Shown here: one piece after another, positions 59,568-64,000 of the stretch
Layout of the letters: every line of letters begins with the position of its first letter
How positions within the stretch are numbered: the first letter of the stretch is position 1
Assembly (NCBI GenBank): GCA_030737875.1
Contig: CM060924.1
Coordinates: forward strand, 149,290,197-149,354,196
DNA from: Allium sativum
Taxonomy: Eukaryota; Streptophyta; Magnoliopsida; Asparagales; Amaryllidaceae
Direction of reading: 5' to 3'
Length of the DNA: 64,000 bases
Program-made: the position numbers and the translations under genes
Notes under the pieces: model-generated
Told to the model about the DNA's origin: nothing
Databases searched by the model: none
The model's input: the letters and a program-made list of their open reading frames with translations, nothing else

Positions 59568-62500
59568 GTGAAGGATTGCCCTAAGAAGGGGCAAAGGACG
59601 GGATCTACCTCAGGAGGACAGGTGCAAGCTCTTATGGCACCGAGTCAGGCTAGGGGGCAAGTACAGGCTCTCGCGGTTCCACCGATTCAGGAGAGAGGTA
59701 GAACTATTTCCGTTGAAAGTCTGGTTTTTCTATTTGACCATCCTGTCCGTACATTGTTTGATTCAGGCGCATCGCATTCGTTTATTTCATCATCATTAGT
59801 TGAGTTACTGCACTTGGACACCAGTCTGGTAGATGATCCCTTGGTTGTTTCAAATCCAATTGGGGGCTCCACTTATTTGTCCATGATATGTTTGGGTTTG
59901 AAGATTTCTATACTTAGCATTGAGTTTAGATGTGATGCTTTTGTATTGGGCTTCACGGGCTATGGGTTGATTTTGGGCATGGACTGGTTATCCAGTAATG
60001 GTGCCGTTCTTGATTGCGAAAGGAGAGTTGTTAGGCTGATGACCCGCTTGGGTAACACTCTCGAGATTTCTTGTAATCCCATGGACTCTGTTATGCTAAG
60101 TTATCTTGAATCGCTTGACGCTTCGGTCGAGAGTTTGCAATCTATGAGAGTAGTCCGGGAATATCCGGATGTGTTTGAGGAGGTGAAGGGCTTACCTCCG
60201 AAGCGGGAGATTGACTTCCGAATATATTTGGTGGATAATGCTAAACCGGTATCTTTACCAGTGCGCCACATGGCTCCTCGTGAGAGGAGGGAACTCCATA
60301 AGCAAGTAGGGGAGTTGCTTGAGAAAGGGTTCATAAGACGGAGCATATCGGAGTGGGGTGCTCCAGTAGTATTTGCTACGAAGGCGGATGGGTCCCTCAG
60401 ACTTTGTGTAGACTATAGAGAACTCAACAAGCTCACAAAGAAGAATAGACACCCATTGCCGAGGATAGATGATCTTTTCGATCAGTTGGTTGGCGCTTCA
60501 GTATTTTCTCAATTGGACTTGGCCACGGGATTTCATCAGTTGAGGGTGGCTGAGGATAGCATAGACAAGACTGCCTTTAGGACTCCGGATGGTTTCTATG
60601 AGTGGCTGGTGATGCCATTTGGGTTGACGAACGCCCCTGCATACTTTGTTGATTTGATGAGTAGGGTGTTCAGGGAGTTCCTTAATAAATTCGTGGTGGT
60701 CTTTGTGGATGATATCTTAGTATTTTCTAAGAGTGAAGAAGAGCATGCCCTACATCTTGGGGAAGTGTTGAAGACTCTTCGAGCACATAGCCTTAAGGCT
60801 AAATTCTCTAAATGTCACTTCTGGAGGAAGGAAGTACGATTCTTGGGGCACGTGGTCTCCAAGGAAGGGATAGCTGTGGATCCCGCGAAGGTAGTATCAA
60901 TTCAGGATTGGAAGGTTCCGAAGAATGCTACCGAAGTAAGAAGTTTCTTGGGGTTGGCGGGTTATTATAGGAAGTTCATTAAAGACTTCGCGAAGATATC
61001 AGCCCCATTAACCCGCTTAACAAAGAAGAATCTTGTTTTCACATGGGACGTAGATTGTGATGATGCGTTCCGACGGTTAAAGAGAGCTTTAACCACCGCT
61101 CCAGTTTTAGTGTTGCCAGATGGGAGCAAGCCATTTGTTGTTTATACCGATGCCTGTGGGACAGGACTTGGCGCAGTCTTAATGCAGGAGGGAAGGGTAA
61201 TAGCCTATGGTGGAAGGCAGTTGAGGGCACATGAGAAAAATTACCCTACCCATGATCTAGAGCTGGCCGCTATTGTTTTTGCGCTTAAGATTTGGCGCCA
61301 TTATCTTCTTGGTGAGAGATTCGAGTTGTTCACTGACCATAAATCTTTGAAGTACTTGTTTTCTCAGAAAGATTTAAACTTAAGACAACAAAGGTGGATG
61401 GAGTTTTTAGCATCCTATGATTTCGAGATAGCGTATACCCCTGGCAAGGGTAACGTGGTGGCGGACGCCTTGAGCAGGAAGAGGTTGTCCTTGAGTCCAT
61501 TGTTCATGGAACGACAAAGCTTGGAATTTATCTCGATGTTTGATTTCAGACCCTCCATTGATTATGTACCCGGTTTGCTAGCTTCTTTGGAAGTTAGGCC
61601 TACTCTTTTGGGGCGGATTGGAGAAGCACAGAGGGACGACCCACAGTTGGTTGAGTTAGTAGAGAAGCTCATAAGGGGGGAGTCGTCCAGCCATTTGAGT
61701 AGGTACACCCTAGACGATAGGGGGTGCTTGCGTAGAGACGGTAGACTTTGTGTACCGCAAGACGAGGATTTGAGGAAGGCTATTCTTGATGATGCACACC
61801 GTTCTAGGATGACCATTCACCCCGGTGGGGACAAGATGTACCAAGACATGAAGAGGGTTTTCTTTTGGGCCGGTATGAAGAAAGATGTGGCCGAGTACGT
61901 CGCTCGATGTTTGGTGTGCCAGCAAGTGAAGGCGGAACAAAGGAAACCAGGTGGGTTGCTTCACCCATTGGAGGTTCCGCAATGGAAGTGGGATAGCGTC
62001 TCGATGGATTTTATTGACGGGTTACCCAGGTCGAGGAAGGGTAATACAGGAATTTGGGTGGTGGTAGATAGACTTACTAAGAGCGCCCATTTCATACCTG
62101 TGAAGGGCAAGAGGACTGCTCCATGGCTAGCTTCAGTATACCTTCGAGAGATAGTTCGATTACATGGGGTACCCTCTAGCATTGTAAGTGATCGAGATCC
62201 TATCTTCACTAGCGAGTTCTGGAGAAGTTTGCAAGAAGCAGTGGGGACTCAATTGTGTCTGAGCACCGCATATCATCCTCAGACAGACGGCCAGACTGAG
62301 AGGGTGAATCGTGTTCTAGAAGACCTTTTGAGGCTTTGTATCCTAGATTTTGGAGGTACATGGGAAGAGCATCTTCCATTGGTGGAGTTCGCATATAATA
62401 ACAGCTTTCAGTCCAGTATTGGTATGGCTCCTTTCGAAGCTCTCTATGGAAGGCCTTGTCGATCACCTACATGTTGGTGGGAATCTACAGATAAGATCTT

Positions 62501-63101
62501 GCTTGGGCCTGATATGGTTAGGGAGACTTCTGAGAAGATTGACTTGATTCGAAGAAGGATGAAAGCAGCGCAGGATAGGCAAAAATCTTATGCGGACAAG
62601 AGAAGGACGGATCTTGAGTTTGAGGTTGGGGACATGGTTTTTGTTAAGGTATCTCCGTTGAGAAATGTTGTTCGCTTCGGATCCGTTGGGAAGTTAGCAC
62701 CAAGGTTTGTTGGGCCATTTCCTATTAAGGAAAGGATTGGACGGATGGCATATAGGGTGGAGTTGCCCGACAGACTTAGTGGTGTTCATGATGTATTCCA
62801 TGTATCACATCTGAGGAAGTGCTTACATGAGACCGCAGAGGTGGTAGAGCCAAGCTTTCTTAGAGATGTAGAGGTTGAGCGTGATGCGACGATTCGACGA
62901 GCTCCTACTCGTATCCTTGGGTCAGAGACTAGGAAATTGAAGAATCGAGAGGTTCGGCTAGTCAAAGTGCAATGGGGAGAAGATGAGAGCAACGCGACTT
63001 GGGAGACGGAAGCGAAGATGCGTTCATTGTACCCATTTCTTTTTGAGGGTATGTCTTTACTTTCTCCTTTATCGCTTGTCGAGTACTTATCTTATCTTTA
63101 G
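59568..63101 (+). CDS. E3 pol: protease, RT, RNase H, integrase, chromodomain (1177 aa from first ATG)
   Basis: The true open frame starts at 59430 and includes two CX2CX4HX4C zinc knuckles (59475-59516 and 59538-59579). The ATG at 59568 lies inside the second and is not a native start. Protease DSGA is at residues 65-68. RT has [10 protein letters not shown] and FVDDIL (D381, D382). RNase H has YTDAC, DLELA, TDHKSL and ADALSR. Integrase has the HHCC zinc region ([14 protein letters not shown] to RCLVCQQ) and a D,D,E core ([22 protein letters not shown]), then a GPF-type module ([11 protein letters not shown]). A chromodomain-like tail with [15 protein letters not shown] and ATWETE ends the protein. 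No catalytic residue is missing. In this family the tail guides integration to heterochromatin, which fits the nesting seen here. Confidence 0.96.
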   Translation: MKDCPKKGQRTGSTSGGQVQALMAPSQARGQVQALAVPPIQERGRTISVESLVFLFDHPVRTLFDSGASHSFISSSLVELLHLDTSLVDDPLVVSNPIGGSTYLSMICLGLKISILSIEFRCDAFVLGFTGYGLILGMDWLSSNGAVLDCERRVVRLMTRLGNTLEISCNPMDSVMLSYLESLDASVESLQSMRVVREYPDVFEEVKGLPPKREIDFRIYLVDNAKPVSLPVRHMAPRERRELHKQVGELLEKGFIRRSISEWGAPVVFATKADGSLRLCVDYRELNKLTKKNRHPLPRIDDLFDQLVGASVFSQLDLATGFHQLRVAEDSIDKTAFRTPDGFYEWLVMPFGLTNAPAYFVDLMSRVFREFLNKFVVVFVDDILVFSKSEEEHALHLGEVLKTLRAHSLKAKFSKCHFWRKEVRFLGHVVSKEGIAVDPAKVVSIQDWKVPKNATEVRSFLGLAGYYRKFIKDFAKISAPLTRLTKKNLVFTWDVDCDDAFRRLKRALTTAPVLVLPDGSKPFVVYTDACGTGLGAVLMQEGRVIAYGGRQLRAHEKNYPTHDLELAAIVFALKIWRHYLLGERFELFTDHKSLKYLFSQKDLNLRQQRWMEFLASYDFEIAYTPGKGNVVADALSRKRLSLSPLFMERQSLEFISMFDFRPSIDYVPGLLASLEVRPTLLGRIGEAQRDDPQLVELVEKLIRGESSSHLSRYTLDDRGCLRRDGRLCVPQDEDLRKAILDDAHRSRMTIHPGGDKMYQDMKRVFFWAGMKKDVAEYVARCLVCQQVKAEQRKPGGLLHPLEVPQWKWDSVSMDFIDGLPRSRKGNTGIWVVVDRLTKSAHFIPVKGKRTAPWLASVYLREIVRLHGVPSSIVSDRDPIFTSEFWRSLQEAVGTQLCLSTAYHPQTDGQTERVNRVLEDLLRLCILDFGGTWEEHLPLVEFAYNNSFQSSIGMAPFEALYGRPCRSPTCWWESTDKILLGPDMVRETSEKIDLIRRRMKAAQDRQKSYADKRRTDLEFEVGDMVFVKVSPLRNVVRFGSVGKLAPRFVGPFPIKERIGRMAYRVELPDRLSGVHDVFHVSHLRKCLHETAEVVEPSFLRDVEVERDATIRRAPTRILGSETRKLKNREVRLVKVQWGEDESNATWETEAKMRSLYPFLFEGMSLLSPLSLVEYLSYL

Positions 63102-63619
63102 TATGTCCTCTCGCTAGTACCTTTGACCTTTAGATAGGGTAAACCTATGGTTGAAACATGTGTTTGAGACATGTTATGGTTGATGGATGCAAGTGGATGC
63201 AAGTGTTTGCTAGTGGTTGCTCGTGGATGCATATACACACACTCTAGGCACTAGATCGGCTCAGTCACTTCATATTGCATATTGCATAAGATTGTGTGTA
63301 GGAAGATATATTTATGGATGTATAATGATTGTGTTATCATATGGATGATGCATTTTGGTGAATGATTGTGCACTCATGTAGATATTGTATGTGTCGATAG
63401 GGTTTTCTCGCATACATAATGGATGCATGGCACTATCATGGTTTGCATATGTTCATACATTAGATAGGGAACATATACACACACTTTTTGCATATGCTCA
63501 TACATCATTAGAAACTGTTTAAGGACAATGGATGCCCGTGGTTGATGATTTGAGTAGATGGTTGTTTGGTTGGTAGGATATGCATTCTCCTTAGCTTAGA
63601 GATTTCGGGGACGAAATCC
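63102..63619 (+). other. E3 3' untranslated stretch
   Basis: Conserved, non-coding spacer between pol stop and PPT, shared with N1 and N2. It ends with GATTTCGGGGACGAAATCC. Confidence 0.75.
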
Positions 63620-63635
63620 TTTAAGGAGGGGAGAA
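63620..63635 (+). other. E3 polypurine tract
   Basis: TTTAAGGAGGGGAGAA lies directly before the 3' LTR. Confidence 0.92.
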
Positions 63636-64000
63636 TGTAACACCCCGAATTTTAGTTAATACTAAAATTCACTAATTAAAGGATAAATAATCTCAGACGT
63701 GGGAATTGGGGGTAACGGGCTGCGTTATTGCGTTCGTCTCGGAAAAATACGCGAAATAGAGTCCGAGTTTTCGAAAATCGGAGTCTGTATGGCCCGGTTA
63801 TGGCCCGATGAAGTTTGCAGAAAATTCAAAACTAAAACAGATTTAAAAATTTAAAAATTCAGATTTGGAATGGGCCAGGCGGGGACAGGCGGGAAGCTTC
63901 CCGCCCAACCCATGTCGACAGGGCTGTCGACAGGCCTGTCGACAGGGGTGTCGACATGCCTGTCGACTTGCCTGTCGACAGGGTGGCACCGTTCAGTGAA
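63636..64000 (+). repeat. E3 3' LTR, first 365 bp (rest outside window)
   Basis: Matches 55205-55569 with two substitutions, one of which restores a GTCGAC hexamer in the palindrome cluster. Confidence 0.95.

Larger units (their letters stand above)
55205..64000 (+). mobile_element. E3: nearly intact autonomous-type Ty3/gypsy Tekay chromovirus (3' end outside window)
   Basis: 5' LTR 55205-58498 (3294 bp), PBS 58501, gag-pol 58692-63101, PPT 63620-63635, 3' LTR from 63636 cut by the window end. The first 365 bp of the two LTRs differ at two positions, so it is very young. It is inserted in the N2 5' LTR after CTGTT. All enzyme domains are present in one frame with a single stop. This is the best candidate source of proteins that mobilise N1 and N2. 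Confidence 0.95.

Overview
This window is plant nuclear DNA and consists almost entirely of nested transposable elements. The plant calls rest on Ty3/gypsy chromovirus LTR elements of the Del/Tekay type (tRNA-iMet primer sites, C-terminal chromodomain-like tail), a Ty1/copia element, a BED-finger hAT transposon with GT-AG introns and an AT-rich background. I cannot name the species. I found no complete ordinary host gene, rRNA, tRNA or CRISPR array; a few exon-like blocks on the minus strand at 31-41 kb may be remnants of a cellular gene.

Layout, from outside in. (1) An old long-LTR element (E0): one LTR copy at 1-1406 (cut by the window edge), an internal stretch with a decayed minus-strand LTR fragment (1881-3116) and a ~70-bp tandem array (3107-3800), and a second LTR copy at about 4190-5178 that resumes at 43029-44060. 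(2) Inside that copy sits E1 (5179-43028), a non-coding Tekay-like element with very long LTRs and only 1.0 kb of internal DNA. Its 5' LTR is split by N1 (6560-17466, perfect TSD GTATT). Its 3' LTR holds a foldback MITE (23965-24107) and, in place of its middle part, 16.8 kb carrying an autonomous-looking hAT element (24422-30344), unidentified AT-rich DNA and a copia element (33049-38197, minus strand, TSD GTTAA). (3) N2, a minus-strand Tekay element, starts at 44061; its 5' LTR is broken at 55205 by E3, a plus-strand Tekay element whose 3' LTR runs off the window.

E3 is the likely autonomous type: one frame encodes gag, protease, reverse transcriptase, RNase H, integrase and chromodomain, broken only by one in-frame TAA between capsid and zinc knuckles. 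N1 and N2 share the same internal deletions and the same ~300-bp foreign insert, yet each has near-identical LTRs. They therefore look like a non-autonomous lineage mobilised by an E3-like partner. By-eye LTR identity gives the order of insertion: E1 (about 96%), N1 (about 98.4%), N2 (about 99.6%), then E3 (2 differences in 365 bp).

The most unusual signal is a tandem pair of ~97-nt stem-loops inside every complete or near-complete Tekay LTR here (8413-8634 and equivalents). Their helices are kept by compensatory base changes between units and between subfamilies, and each is capped by an invariant CCGG-N6-CCGG hairpin. This suggests a structured RNA or DNA element under selection.
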